This document shows positions 1 to 14,100 of a stretch of 64,000 nucleotides of DNA, in pieces. Position 1 is the stretch's first letter; each line of letters begins with the position of its first letter. The translations under genes were made by a program, and so were the position numbers. Where the stretch lies: positions 13,910,772-13,974,771 of the forward strand of contig NC_061070.1 of NCBI RefSeq assembly GCF_021917145.1. The letters run 5' to 3'. Under the pieces are notes generated by a model. The model worked only from the letters and a program-made list of their open reading frames with translations. It ran no database searches and was not told the DNA's origin. The DNA comes from Hypomesus transpacificus. Its lineage: Eukaryota; Chordata; Actinopteri; Osmeriformes; Osmeridae.

Positions 1-325
1 GTTTATTGTGAAATGGCTACAAAGGTACGATTTATAAGATAATAAAATATAGTAAATCAAAATAGTGGAGGAGAGAATAGAAACAGCACTGAATTTGCAA
101 ACGTACTGTAGATATGAAGCACACAGGATGCAGATTGAACATTTCATGCCTACAATCAAATCTTTGATGGGTTGAACTGAATGTTTCGTCAGATGGCTCT
201 GCTTCTATCAGATGATGGGTTCAAGTGGGTAACCTACAGTTCAAAGGGGCAGCAAAATTTAAGATTGCAACCAAACCCTTTAATCCCAGAGTCTAAAGAA
301 AGGCTATCACAAATGGGAGAAAAGA

Positions 326-417
326 AGGAGCTCACTAGAGGGTATATCTTGGTTCTTCCTCAGGATAGATAAAAAGGAGATATGCACCTTTCCCATGTGG
401 TTTGGATTTCTCCTGGT
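326..417 (+). repeat. Dispersed ~90-bp direct repeat, copy 1
   Basis: This segment and 2802-2891 share a nearly colinear ~90-bp sequence. It begins AGGAGCTCAC and runs through AGATAAAAAGGAGAT and CCCATGTGGTTTGGATTTC, with a few substitutions and small indels. The flanks differ. I see no terminal inverted repeats or target-site duplication, so the origin is open: a fragment of an interspersed element or a local duplication. Confidence 0.6.
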
Positions 418-1198
418 GGGTTATGGGACTGAGGAACGGGGAGAGTTGTGATACTGGTGCAGGTCTGGTTCCCTCAGCCGACTTGCCTGTCTCAGACCCA
501 GGGATAAATCATGCAGGCAGACACCCCAGTCCAGCTCCATCTGGGCCTACTTATCTGTCACTGTACAGCCAAGACACAGCATTATCCTTTACTGCTTTTA
601 CTAGAGACAGTCCACGGAGAGATGTATGCAGCGGTTGAAATGAACAGGCCTGACGCTGAGAGATGAGAGAATGTTTGTGTTAGAGAGTATGCATACCTGA
701 ATATTTATGTGTGTCTTTGTGTATATGAGTCACAGGGTGCTTGTTTATCTAGGTGGACATTAAGCAGGAAAAATCCCACTAACGTCCATATTTACTGAAT
801 GCTACTCTTTTGAGTCACCCAGGAATGCCGAAGAAAAATATGTTAACGTTATCTAAGTTCCTCTTCAAACAACAACCACTCTGTAAAGAGTTGAAGCACT
901 TTAGAATCATTTTATAGCCTTCTATTTCTTTCTATGTTATATTCAGTTTAATATGTTTAATTCAGTTTAGTCTCAAGAGAGCACATCACATACTGTGTTA
1001 AACAAAAGGGACGGTTACATCTTCTAAATGACAAGAATATTCAGTTCTTACCTATGCTTTGTTTACTTAATTCACACTTAATTCCTAGACCATTTCAATT
1101 GCCTAACATCTGGCTAAGATACTGTGCATAATGTATTAACTGTATAAATACCTCAGAAAATGTATTTACAATAATTACCATGTATTCAATTGTCCTCC

Positions 1199-1360
<162 letters not shown>

Positions 1361-2208
1361 CTATTTCAAACTGTGTGTAGAACAGCTGGCTTTTGAGCTG
1401 GAGGAAGAGAGGCAGAGAAGGAAAGAGCGAAAGACATAAATAGCGAAGGGTGTGTAGGCCGGCCCCTGACCACTGGCATGCAGGACAAAGCAGCCTCCAT
1501 TCCCCTGAACAGATCTCTGGTTGAGAAATACTGAGGAGCACTCAGCATAGTGGCTAACACGCTAGGTTGTTGGCCTTCCCCTCCCTACTGCTATTCTGGG
1601 CCCCACTACCACTGTGGCATCAACTGTTTGAGCAAGACATGATAGTTTACAATTCTTAGTTGTTTGCTAATGTAGAAGCTTAAATGTAATTTATTATCAG
1701 ATACCGGTATGTCTCACAAAAGCCACATGCAGCAGATATGGTGATTTTGAGCAGACATGACTTCACCTCAGTCTGCAGGTGTTCAACAGAGGTTAACGAT
1801 TTACACTGACACAAAGATGGCCTGTGTGTTTACGACAACCCATCCTCCACCTTCCCTGAGGCAAGACCCTGTTTGGTGCTCACCCATGTCCAATTCCTGG
1901 TCGCCATACCTGAGCAGAGCAGATATCCAGCAACAACCTCAAGAGGGCTGACTAAGACATACTAAACCCATACAGACAGGCATGAACTGAACCAAAGGGA
2001 GAGGTAGCATGGAAAACTATGCAACGCTTCTGAATCAGTCAGCATGTTGACGTGGTGTAATTATTGTAATTATGTTCTGAGTCGTGGGTGAACAAATTAT
2101 TGAAGTATGTATAGGCGTAACATAGTAGTAAATAGGAATATTAAACAATATGTGTACCTTTTTTCAATTTGTCTTGTCTGTTTCGCATGTCCCAAAGACA
2201 GCTCTTTA

Positions 2209-2224
2209 AGCGCCATCTGCTGGC
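2209..2224 (-). promoter_or_regulatory. Candidate CTCF site
   Basis: The + strand reads AGCGCCATCTGCTGGC, close to the reverse complement of the vertebrate CTCF core motif. One motif match is weak evidence without occupancy data. It lies about 4.5 kb upstream of the rmdn2 start codon. Confidence 0.3.
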
Positions 2225-2801
2225 AAAGATTAGGACTTCCAGACTTGTAAAGAATTTGTTGATTAGGAAGGATGGAAATATTTAACAAATTATCTGATTT
2301 AAATTTCTCCAGAACATCTAGCAGTCAAAGTAAAGAATCTGGGACATTATATAAATTTACGGAAATCTTCGTAAATTTTATGAGAACTAGAATGGGATTG
2401 GCCACTGAGTCACAGGTTTGACACCTATTCATTTTAAATGGACTAAACATGATGGAAAATGTTGTGAGGAAATTCTGAATATAAATGTATGATTGTGCAT
2501 CCCTTGGGTGGACTTAACACCCAGTCAAAACACCATGCACATTCCAGGAACGTCATTGCGCAAATGGACTGGCTTGAACAAAGTTCAAGGCCAGGAACCA
2601 GTTTCCAGTAAACATGTGCTATAATATCACGTCTCATGTAGTAGGCTTTCAATAAATGGTGCTTGCATACCAACGGTGCCCCAATGAATCATTAACCAGT
2701 ATATTTACAAAAAAATAAGCATCAATTATATAAGAGTATGATGATACAGAAGAAAATGCTGATTAAACTGCTGTAGCATGTGTGTGGGGATTATCTGCTA
2801 C

Positions 2802-2891
2802 AGGAGCTCACAAGGGTATATCCTGGTTCTCCCTCAGGATAGATAAAAAGGAGATCTGCACCTTTCCCATGTGGTTTGGATTTCACTTGGT
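2802..2891 (+). repeat. Dispersed ~90-bp direct repeat, copy 2
   Basis: Second copy of the segment at 326-417, same orientation, about 2.4 kb away. The shared stretch starts at AGGAGCTCAC and ends just after TTTGGATTTC. Differences between copies are scattered, so the duplication is not recent. Confidence 0.6.
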
Positions 2892-5800
2892 CTTCAGTCA
2901 TGTGCAGCCCCAGAGCCACTAAACTGAAGGCCTCTAATTCAAACAACAATTGACTATCTAGTCACTGTGAAATGTAGCCGTATTGTGTTCCTCAGCCGGG
3001 GAATTGAAAGTCAACTGTTGAGGCAAAGCTTCAAAAGAATGTGTCCATGTTCAATTCATTGCCACAATTTTCAAAGTGAAAAGTATCATCATATCATCGT
3101 ACTGTATACTGTCCGAATCTATCAAGCAAATGTAATCTTTAGGTCTTCAACCATAGATTGCAATACCACTGATTGACTGAGGGGCAGTGCTGTCTTTGTT
3201 CAGCACCACAAACATTCTGTACCTACTCCAAAAATGTTCTCCGACTGTTTCAACATCAAGTTGTAGGTGTTTGCTTCCTTATGTGCCTCCCTAAATTTGA
3301 ACATCAATGTTTTTTTTAAATGTTTGTAGAATAAACCACACACACACACAATATCTCTTACCCCAAATCTTTTTTGGAAGGTGAAAAGGACACATCACAA
3401 TCACACCAAGTGCACAGTAACGCGTAATGAAGAAAAAAATGACAGATTAAGCTGGTTGGGGGTTTATAAAGCACAGCAGTGGAGGATGGGGGTGACTGCC
3501 ATGCCAAGCAGTGCCAAGAGCCTTGGGTGTGCGAGCCATGGAAATGCACATGATGTGACCCTGTAGCAGAGAGACTACTAAGAAACATTATTATATTTAT
3601 TTTGGTCTGGTGGCAAAGGATACCGGAGAGCGAGTAGTCAGAATCATACTGCACTCCAACATAACAAAATCTAAAACATTAGGTCAATGTTACAATAAAA
3701 AAGTACTCATTTTACCACCTGATATACGTTTGTCATATATCTGCAAGGAACGGGATTTACACAGTTTTATATGTTTATTTTGATTATATCTTCTACGTTT
3801 CTTCCATATGCATAACTGGCAGAAAACAGTACACTGTAGCTCAAGAATGGACTGATACTGTGATAGACATCACCGGAATTGTACTTCTTTAAAGGCACTC
3901 AGAGATACATGCTGATGATAACGTGCCTGCTGTTATGCAACACCAACTCCTTCCTTGTGGCTGAAAATGTCAATGTTCTGGCAATACAGGTTAGGAACGC
4001 TAGGGTGGTTTTTCCCTCATCTGAGATAGCCTGTTTCGTGTAAGTTGTCAAAACCTCCATAGGACTTTGAGTGGGAACAATTTAAACTTTGCGGTCTCCC
4101 ACCAGGTGTCTGATAGCAAAGACTGACTTCACCCTATTCCTTGTCACAACAGCAAGGAGCCTATTTCTGTGCACAAAGCAAATCCAAGCCTGCTTTTCTC
4201 TTTTCCTTGTGTGGATGGAGTCCTTGGGCAGCTGCGGTGGGTGTATAATAGATCAGTGTTGATAGTGGGCCCTTATCTGCAGGTTTTGACCTGATGGGAG
4301 CAAGGCCACGGCTGGATGGTTTTCTTTTATCGTTACGCCTGTGTCTGTGAGCCCAGGGGCGCTGGCCAGTTGGTTTTGAGGCAATGCCTATGGGTTGTTC
4401 CTTGTCCTGCTGGGAGAATGCAGGCTGTGGGCTGGAAAATAATACTCTTTACTTCAAACACTGAAGAAACTGCACGTAGCTATCCTAGCATCACCCATGG
4501 GAACCACCCCCTATCCCACACCAAATCACTGTTCTTAGACTTTCCCCTCCTCTGCAAAGTCAAGTAGACCCTTTTATTTATAACTTCAACGTAATATTAC
4601 AAACCACATTGTCTACACTATTAAGTTAAGTATGTAAAAAAAAAAAAAAAAAGTTTAAAAAAGTTTTTAAAAGTTTCCCTTTATCTTCAAAGGACAAAAC
4701 AGGATGTAGTCACTCTGTGGTGCACTACATTGTAGTAACTGCTGCTGAAATGTTAATATTGTGGTCTAATTGTCCTCATTCTCTGAACTAAAGTGATGTA
4801 ACAAATGTTAATCAAATGTAAATATACTAACGTTGCTCTAGACAAAATTGGATAAATGAAAGATAAGAAGATAGTCATGGTTACACATGCATGAAATACT
4901 TTATAATTTTGTTTTACTAAAAGATAAAGCCAAATAGGAGAGCTCCACTAGCTGTCTACAAGTTCAAGGTTGATCAGATTATACGTGTATTTGTGTACCT
5001 TGTCTGCATACTCTGTAAAAAAACAAAAAAAAACAAAGCTGTAAAAGAGAGACAAACATTCCGGAGGTGAGTGAGTTAGCATTACTTTTTGCATTATACA
5101 TTACACGACATTACATATTTTTATTCCTAATCTAATAGTGATGTTTTTTTATGAGCATGGTCATTTCAGATCTAGGATAAAGATCTCTTATAGGCTACAC
5201 TGCTAAGAGTACATTTACTATGTGAGTGCACGGTCAAGTAAAAATAATAATACAATTAAAGTACTTTGTTGAGAGCTAGGGCTGTTTTAAACTGTCACAA
5301 AGGTTGTGGCACAGGTAAATGATTTAGTCCAGTGAACTTTAGTCTTTCAGTTAATAAAGGATTATGTGGACACATTTGTGCTTGGCATCCAGCACCTAAA
5401 GCCAGCTTTCCGATTTACACTGCAAAAACTGCATGTTAAGGAATGTGACTGCTGCTTAAGCACCATCCATTAATATCATCTTTGTATTTGTATTTTAACT
5501 ATTTTGGAAATTTAGTTTGAGGAGATTGTGATAGTGCGTGTTTTCAGACAAACACTGAGACTATCTGAATAGTACCCTTTAACATTTTGGACGGTTTGGT
5601 GTATATTTCTGCTGTCTAATAATTGATGTTCATCTGAAAGAAGATTACCTGTGTGCTCATTAGCTGATGTTATCGGAACGTTTGAAAAGAATTGAGGCGC
5701 CAGGCAAATCTTACGGAATGTTTTGGTAGTTGCACCGAGTGCTGTCAAACTGCCTTAAACGGTACTTTGAAAGCGAAAGGTTTTCCCCAGTAGGAGCGGG

Positions 5801-6707
5801 CTGCTCTCCACCCCAGTAAGGTTTTCGTCCGTTCAAATTTTAGGCTTTATTGTGAACATATTCGTATGACGAAATACATATTGCTATGTGTCATGTTATG
5901 TCATTGTTTTGAATGTAAGCGGTCCTCCCTGGCAGAGATGTTGCTAGTCTAATGTCCTAGCAAACCAGCTAACTCGACCCTTTCAAGGTCTGGCTCTGAG
6001 ATTATTCATGCAGAAGTGCTGACATGCCTGTTTCTTGACTGTTGTAACATGTCATAAATTAGCTTAAGGAACCCCATTCAGTGAAACTCATTGTGACTGA
6101 CAAAGTTATTTGGCTAGCAAACAGATAAGCCTCATTCGAGACTGTAATCCATTTAGGCTACTAGTAGTGGTGCTAGTAGTCCTTCATAAACTGCGCCGTG
6201 TACAACACCAAGAGGTGAATGGAGAACATTACACTAGTAATCCCTCATTAGGTTGCCAATTTTAGATTTGCTGTGGTAAGAATATATAGCTACAATATGT
6301 GGTCACCTTGAAAAGTACACCTTAGTTGTGCCAGTGAAATTGATACGCTAATTTAACTGATGCCATTGAATCAGTGGAAGATAAATGATTGCAAGAATGC
6401 CAAACAGTAGGAAACGAAGTTTACTCCCAGATTTCATGCACGCTGTCTGTGACTCACTGGTTTGATCAAATAGTACTCTAACTCTTGAGTGGCCAGTGCA
6501 TGTGTATTGTTTTGTAAGCTGTGGAAATAATTGTACTTCATACGTAGTAGGAATACGTCTTTGAATAAAAGCATAATGCAGTAAGCACTATTTTCTACAG
6601 TAAAACCTGAACTGTGAGGTGTACTTGCATACTTGCATTGTACTTGCATTTAACCAAACTCCTCTTTACATCCTAATCTTCCATCCCTCACTTTCCAGGT
6701 CTGCAGG

Positions 6708-9700
6708 ATGACCCAGTCGTCAGACCACAGAGTGCTGGCTCTGGGGGTCTTGACTTGTGCAACAGGGATCAGTTTGGCCATCATGCTGTACCAGACCAGG
6801 AAGAGCAGACGGAGAGCCTCTTGGCCGAAACTCCACCTCAGTTCCAACGATGAGGGTGGAGTGGGTGGGCTCGTGGTGGTGGACGGCTCTGTCGTCCAGG
6901 GGGGGCAGGCCGAGGTGCTGGAACGTCTCGGAGCACTGATGCAAAGTGTGTCGGAGCTGAAGGATGAGGTGCGGGCGCTAAAGGATGCCCTCCCAATGCT
7001 GCAGGACCATGTGAGGGATGAGCTGAGGGGGCGTGGCGGGCAGGTGGCTACTGTGCGTAGGGCCAGTCCCCTCCACCGGGCCATGCCCTCTCGCAGGCGG
7101 AGAGTGGCAGGGGCCGCGGCAAGAGCCGAGGGTCAAAGTTCAGAAGAGGCAGAAAGCGAAGGGGGGTAAGTCTGTTATGTTTACATTGCATGCAAGTTAA
7201 TCATTCATAACCTTTGAACATTAAAAAATAGTAAATGTGAAAAAGGACTCTACATCAGAGCTAAGAACCCTGACTTCCATCTGTCTGTCACCCATCTTAG
7301 ATATCTTTGCTTAATCTTACTATTATTACCAAATCCAAGACAGCTGTGCTTTGGTGATCTAGCCAACTCCACATGCTTGTTCAACACATTTGCCAAATTG
7401 ACCTGCTCAACCATTATGTGACTTAATGAGAGATATGAGAATATGCCCGCGGTGTGAGAGACTGCTTTTAGAATGTTCCACGACACGCCCAGTCATCCTC
7501 CTCTATCTGCAGCCAAATACCTTCATCACACGCCAGGCTAAAATAATATAAACAAAAGCTGTCTTTGGTTATAGTATATGGCTCCTCGTGACAATCACAC
7601 TGACTGACACAATAGGAAATATTAAAGAAAGAACCGCAAGATATGTAGGTGTCAAATTTCTCCTTGGCTTCATTTTATTCATAATGTCTTTTTGCTAGTG
7701 CATTTAAGGAGCATTTAGTCCAGAATCAATACAACAAATTATGAACTGGATTAATTTGGGACAGATTACTATTTATTTCAGTGCATTCAACGCCAAAATT
7801 CTTTGTGGTTGACATGGAAAGAGAGAACATGAGGAGGGGTATCTGATAAAACACGATTAAGAACTTGTCCTGGTATTCTCTGGTCTATTGCCCTGGGATG
7901 ACAATAACCCTGTGTGTATTTAGTTTACATACCTAATATGATTTGCCAAGGGTGGGAAATAACACCACTTCCAGGATTGGCCCGACCAGTGGGAAGGGAG
8001 GACGTGTGTACCTGGGTGTAAATCAGAGGTGATTGGGGATCTTCCCAGGTGTGCTCCAGATATACTGTAGTTCCTGTCAGAGTTCTTTGGAACAACATAA
8101 ACAGCAGGCCAACATATGGCTGCTCTGGGTGTTTGCCTTATCAGTAGTGTATGCTTGTGTCATGCTGCAAAAGTAATTGGCCAAGTTTTCTTTTGGTGTA
8201 GGCTATCATATGATTTGTATTGGTTGTTGAGGTCATATGGGTTTACTACATTCCTCACCTCACCTGCCCCTCCCTTTTAGATAGAAAGCCAAATTCTGGA
8301 AGGAGGCCGCTCTATAGAACACAGAGAAGCTTGCTTCAAGCCACATCAAATTACAGCCCAGGTTATTACACTTTGAATGGAGTCAAATCACGCACACCTC
8401 CTATAATTAAAGAGCCTATGCTTCTGCACTAAGATTTGTTAGAGCAGCAGGGAGAGCTTGGCCCTCGCCCAGACGTACTGAGCTACGCTGCTACCGTAAT
8501 CCCAGCATCCATCTAAAAAGCTTTACTTGTCTGTTGTGCCGTCTCGGAACTCTTGAAGATCCTAGCGATCATAGATCATTAGTTGCTTAGCACCATCACG
8601 CTCTAGCTTACATGTTGTTGTCTGGAGATCCAATTGTTGCCAAATGTAATTGGCAAGACCGTGTGAAGAACTCTTACCAAGCTTTTGTATTGAGAAGTAA
8701 TCCAAAATATTGGTAAAATTATATGGTAATACCTGGTACTTTAGCCTACAGTTATTGAACAGATCTATCTTTAACTGTCACCTTTTGTGCTTTTTTTCAT
8801 GTGAAAGTTTAATTCATACAAAATTATTCTAGTTCTTGTAAAGCATGATTGTAAACATTCAGACTGTGATTGGCAAACTTGGCATCAAATGTGCTGATCA
8901 GGACAGGTCTTGCTCAAACAAGCATGGCCTAACAGTTCTTTGAAGAGCGGGGCAGAAGTAGTGTCAGCTCAACGCCACAGATCAATGCAAGACAAGGGCT
9001 AGTTGAATACGTCAGCTGGGTTACAAAAGTAGCTACTGTACACACACAAGGTGAATCTCTCCCACAGTCAGCGGTGTTTAGTCTTCATCTGTCATAACAG
9101 CTTCCTTACAGCTTCCTCCCCAGCCTTACAGGGCCATCAATCCCTGTACATGTGTGCCGAGCTGTCAGTTGGTTCATTTCAAAACGTCTTGTAGGAACTT
9201 GTAAATCCTCCCTACAGTTCCCACTGCAGTTTATTCACGTCACGCTGCTCTGTGTAGCTTTAGGACATTCTAACTTTTGTGTCGATGACATTGGATAGGT
9301 GTTGATTTAAGGAGAAGACTTTTGTTTATTTAATAAAGGGCATGTCTGATCATCCACTAAAACAGGTTTACGAAGAGAAAAAGGAACTCATTGTCTACTT
9401 TTGTATCAAAACCATGTTTTTCAGAACCACCTTGCATCAAAAACGTTTCCATTGACCTTGTTTCGCTGATTTTGAACCCCTCTGAGATCTGTGGTCTACC
9501 GTCCCAGCTTGCCCACACAGACCTACCGTGCAACACCATATCCGTGTACCGCTTACCACAGTGATCGTGACCACCCACTACTACCACCCTCCCCCATTAT
9601 CACGCTTTCCTTTCATTTCTCTTTTAGCGTGGCACTGACACGCTAGGCTCCAGGCTTTCCTTCCACGCACCATTAGTAGGCCTTCAGTCACCTGGCAATC

Positions 9701-11102
9701 AGAGTACAGCCCTGTAGAAAGGATTCTTCTGGAAAATGAGGTCACATACGAGATGTGTGAAGCTGGATAACTCGTTCCACCTGCAACACTGACAACTGCA
9801 GCTCACAGATGATGCAACGCACCAAATGCCAGCCAGTAGTTGGCGAGCCTCGTTATTTCCGTTCCCATGAGTTCCAGTCTGGAGAGGAGAAAGCACCATT
9901 GCTGTCCCTTCGCATTCCTTTTTCAAGAGAACCTTGTGTAAGGCCAGTCGCCTATCTTTCTAGTATATCACTGATGGTTTTTCTCTATTGCTTTGCAATC
10001 AGTGCAGGTGCAGTCAAGTTGCAGTCATAAGCACCTGTGTGTACATTTTTCTCCCTCTGCCTTGTTTGTGTGTTGTTGGAAAGAATCTCTTGCCTAATGG
10101 TCTTTTGGCAAGGTTCATTTACGAGCCTAGGCTTCCTATGCATACAAAGAGGTTCCTTGTGCAGAAGTGATCTGAGGTCACAATGCAGTCTGCCAGACTG
10201 AAGGGACGGATCGCTAATCCATTCACTTCCCTGGCAAGTCTCCATGAAAGGAAACTGCTTTCAGCCCCTCTTGCTCAATATCACCAGACAACAAAGCAGA
10301 ATTCTGGACCATAATCTTATAATGATGTTCCACAGGTAATGGAAGAAAAGTCACAAAGTCATCAATGACCTGGCATAACTTTTTCCAATGGACCAAGTGA
10401 GCTAGCGTGATTCGTCCGAAGCTCTTGGAAAAGCCAAGGGTCACTTGGTCAACTGCAGGGGTGCCCGATGCATCCTAATGAGCTGGTGTCTAAGGGAGAC
10501 CAGAACCCAGGTTTGGGAGTTCCTTGAGTTCTCTCTGCGTTCTCTCCCTTTGAATAGCCCTGACCACAGGCATCTGCTTTATGCTGAATGAGGTGGGCTG
10601 AATACTATAAGAATTTTAGAATTCCTACTGTGTACCTCAGATCTACACTCAATACACCGGCCATGTTAAACTGTACCTGCTTTTGAATGCTCAGTGTAGG
10701 CTTGAATCTTTCTCCACTCCTGACCGTGTCCCTTCCTACCCGTCAGACTCGTACACCATGCTTGCAGGCTTCCAAGTGGAGCAGGGCCTAGTGTGTTGAC
10801 TTTTATGAGTCGGGCCTTGTGATGTCTTTTCTGTTAGGGCGGGGAAGTACATCTTGAAATGTTGAAATTATAGGACACACACTCACACATATTGTATGCA
10901 CACACGTATCCCAACCTGCTTTTCATCCTCTTAACTGAAATGATTCATGGGCTGTGGAATGATGATTTGGAATGTGTTGTTCGTGCTGTAGTAGTTGAGC
11001 TGGCTTTCTCACTGTCTACTGAGGTGGGAGAGAGAGAGCGAGCGCGAGAGAGAGAGAGCGAGAGAGAGAGCGAGAGAGAGAGCGAGAGAGAGAGAGCGAG
11101 AG

Positions 11103-11137
<35 letters not shown>

Positions 11138-14100
11138 TGAAAGAGTTAAAGGACAAACGGAATGGCAGCACTATTGAATGAAACCCTGGAAATGAATGAG
11201 TGACAAAAAGTGAACTCAGTGTCACAGACACAGTGTAACAGTCATTGTAGAGTTTCGCACGTTTGCCTACCACTAGGTTGGGTTGAGCTGTGGCAATGAA
11301 ATTGTATAGCAATGGGAAAAACAACAACAATGCTTGATGGAACACGGCAATTCAAGAATGAATGCCCACGGCCAACAAATGGAGGATCCCATTCAGATTT
11401 GTAATCCCTGTTCAAATACCTGCAGGTTCAGGCCCTTCTGTGGGGTCACTACACAGACACAGGGATTAGTAACCTGGATTTGCATCCCTGCATTAGCGTA
11501 CACCAGTCAAATCACACCGATGTTTGTCGATAGAACATTTTCCTGCCATATGTATTTCTGAAGACAAAGGGTATTTCTCATGAATGATCTCACGTGCGGC
11601 CTAAACTGAGAAGCAGGTGGTCAGTCCTTTGGAAGGTCAAGTCGGCCTAATTGACACAGACAGAGGGATTAAGTCCAGGTACCAGGACATTTTCCTGATT
11701 TAAGTGTGCTTGTCTTCTGTCAATGCGGTGTGTGTGTGTGGATAGATTAGGACATTGGGTCTCGAGCAAACAAGGGCATTAAAGCAGCAAGCTCAAGGAG
11801 TCAGTCTCAGTCAGGCCTCCCTACTGGGCCTGCCGGCCACACAAACAAACAATAGGACGATAGATTGACTGACAACTGTGTAATCCCTTGAGAAAGCACT
11901 TCCATGAGTGGGGTGTGTCTTCATTTATCAGAGGGCCTCGTATTAAAGATATGTATAAATTGGGCCTGAAGCAATGAAAGTTCCTGCAAACATTCTGCTT
12001 GTGTTGCCGATCATTGCGGTGACTTCAAGACAAGACAGCTATAAACTTCAAGACCAAAACAAAGTTACCCTAAGGTTTTCTTTTACAGTATATTTGAAGC
12101 TCTCTTGATGGTTTACACGGCAATGGTGCAGTGATCCTAGATATTGTTGTTGGTTAGCAGTTGCTAAAAAACATTCCACCATTGACTAGTCATTTACCTG
12201 GCTACTTGTCTCAGCAGTGTTACTGTGTTGCTGCTAGGAACCAAACAGCTAGGGGCTAAGACCAGAGTTATCAGGCTGCTTGGAGCTGAAGGGGTGTAGG
12301 CGGGACCTCAATGGGGGCCTCTGGCACCTGCTGGGCCCAAAGCGCATCTGTCAGGAGCCCGCTCCAACACATCCCCCCCAGAACCATCCCTCGCAGACCC
12401 GAATGTTCCCTCGACCGCCGGTGACGCACACGCAGCTGCTGCCAACACTTAATGGAGGCCTTTCATGTTTTCACTTTTCTCGATGCCTTTCATTTCTACC
12501 TACCCATGTCATTAATATGGAGCTTTTTCATCGCCTCTACTCTAAGTGTTAGTTGAGGATGTTGGTACGCAGTTAAAAGTAATTGAAAAGGGGCTTTTGG
12601 AGACCGTAAATGCAGCGCTAATGCGGCACATAGCGTGCCTCTCCATGACAGGGATAAACAAGACGGCTTGTGTTGCCCCCGGCAAAGCCTTCAGGTATCC
12701 ACGTTAGGACATCAATCGTTCTTAACAACCAGCAAATAAACTAGGCGACCCACTTGTGTAAACAAACATAAATCTGTTTGCGTGTTAACATGCAGTGAAT
12801 GTTAATCCTGCGATGGCACACGGCAGAGAAGAGTTTGAAACGCTAGGCCCTGGTTAGGACTTGATTATGATTGCTCATGTGCCTTGCCAGAGGGATTCCT
12901 CCATTGAGATGTTTTCATTCCACCTCACAAGAAGAAGAAGTTTGTGCCTTTAGTGAATTAGACCTTTGAGATACTCATGTGACCCAAGGGAACTGGTGAA
13001 GCCGTGTATTTCTTAATTATTCTCATCTCAAAGCTTGTGGAGCTGCCAGCCCAGGCCAAGGATGTAGCTCAGGGCTGTGAGGTGTGGAGGCAAACCGCTC
13101 TGGGGATTTGAATCACATGCACACTCAGTTCATTATCATTCCTCCTCGATTAGCCACCACTACATGTGCCAAAAGGAACGTTTAAAGAATGTGTCTGTTT
13201 TCCAGGTACATGACAGCGTTGACAGATTCTGAGGAAGGGGAGCAGAGCGAAGGAGATCAGAGTGGGGAGGAAGAGGTTCCTGTGGATGAGCTGTCTGTGC
13301 TCCTGGGGAGGGTTGATGTTCTGCATAAAGGGACAGAAGCCGACAAGAGAGAGTCTCTCGCTACGCTGCTGGAGAAGAAGGAAGAGGTCAGTCACATCCA
13401 CCACAATGGCCCACTGTCAAGTTACTGTGGCAGAGTTTGCTCCCCAAATGAACCCAAAAGTATGTTTTTTGAAAACTTGTATCGATTTGTATTCATTGTT
13501 TGTACATAGTTTGGACGCAATTCTCAGTTCTTATGGCGATTCATTCGTGCCTACTCTGACCTTCATGACATCAGCTCCAACACAGAAGAGAAGAAAGCTA
13601 ATGCTGAAACTGGTAAATGCACACTCCCCTACAAACCCATGTAGCATACCAAAGATCCCATCTTCCCAAGGAGACCGGAGACTTTCAGGGCGTGGTCCAG
13701 CTGTGGCTTTCAGGGCGTGGTCCCAGCTGAGGAGTTCAGCAGTCCACCCACATGTCAGTGTGACAAGGTGAACCCACGTCTGGATATCCCAGTCGACGTC
13801 CAGCTATGTGCAGCCGTGTCGTCCATCAGCCACTCTAGGGATAAGGCCACAGAAATCTAGCTGGAACTGTGACTGTGGAGCTTTGGCCAAGTTTGACCAC
13901 ACAGCTGTTTGCCATACACTTGGTTCCTAGAAAGCTCTGTGAAATACATGGTAAATATAATGCGTGTTGAACACTACCTCCACTATACCATTGCTAGTCT
14001 TGTATACACACAGTTTAGAGGGCTAGTCATACCTTTGTATGTGCACTCGCACAGTATGACATAATGCTGCTCTGGCACAACAGAAACCCCCCTTAAGAGC

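Noticed and set aside
13058..13115. tRNA-like patch (TAGCTCAGGG and GGATTTGAATC)
   Set aside because: The B box match is poor and no acceptor or anticodon stem can be formed; probably chance or a very old fragment.
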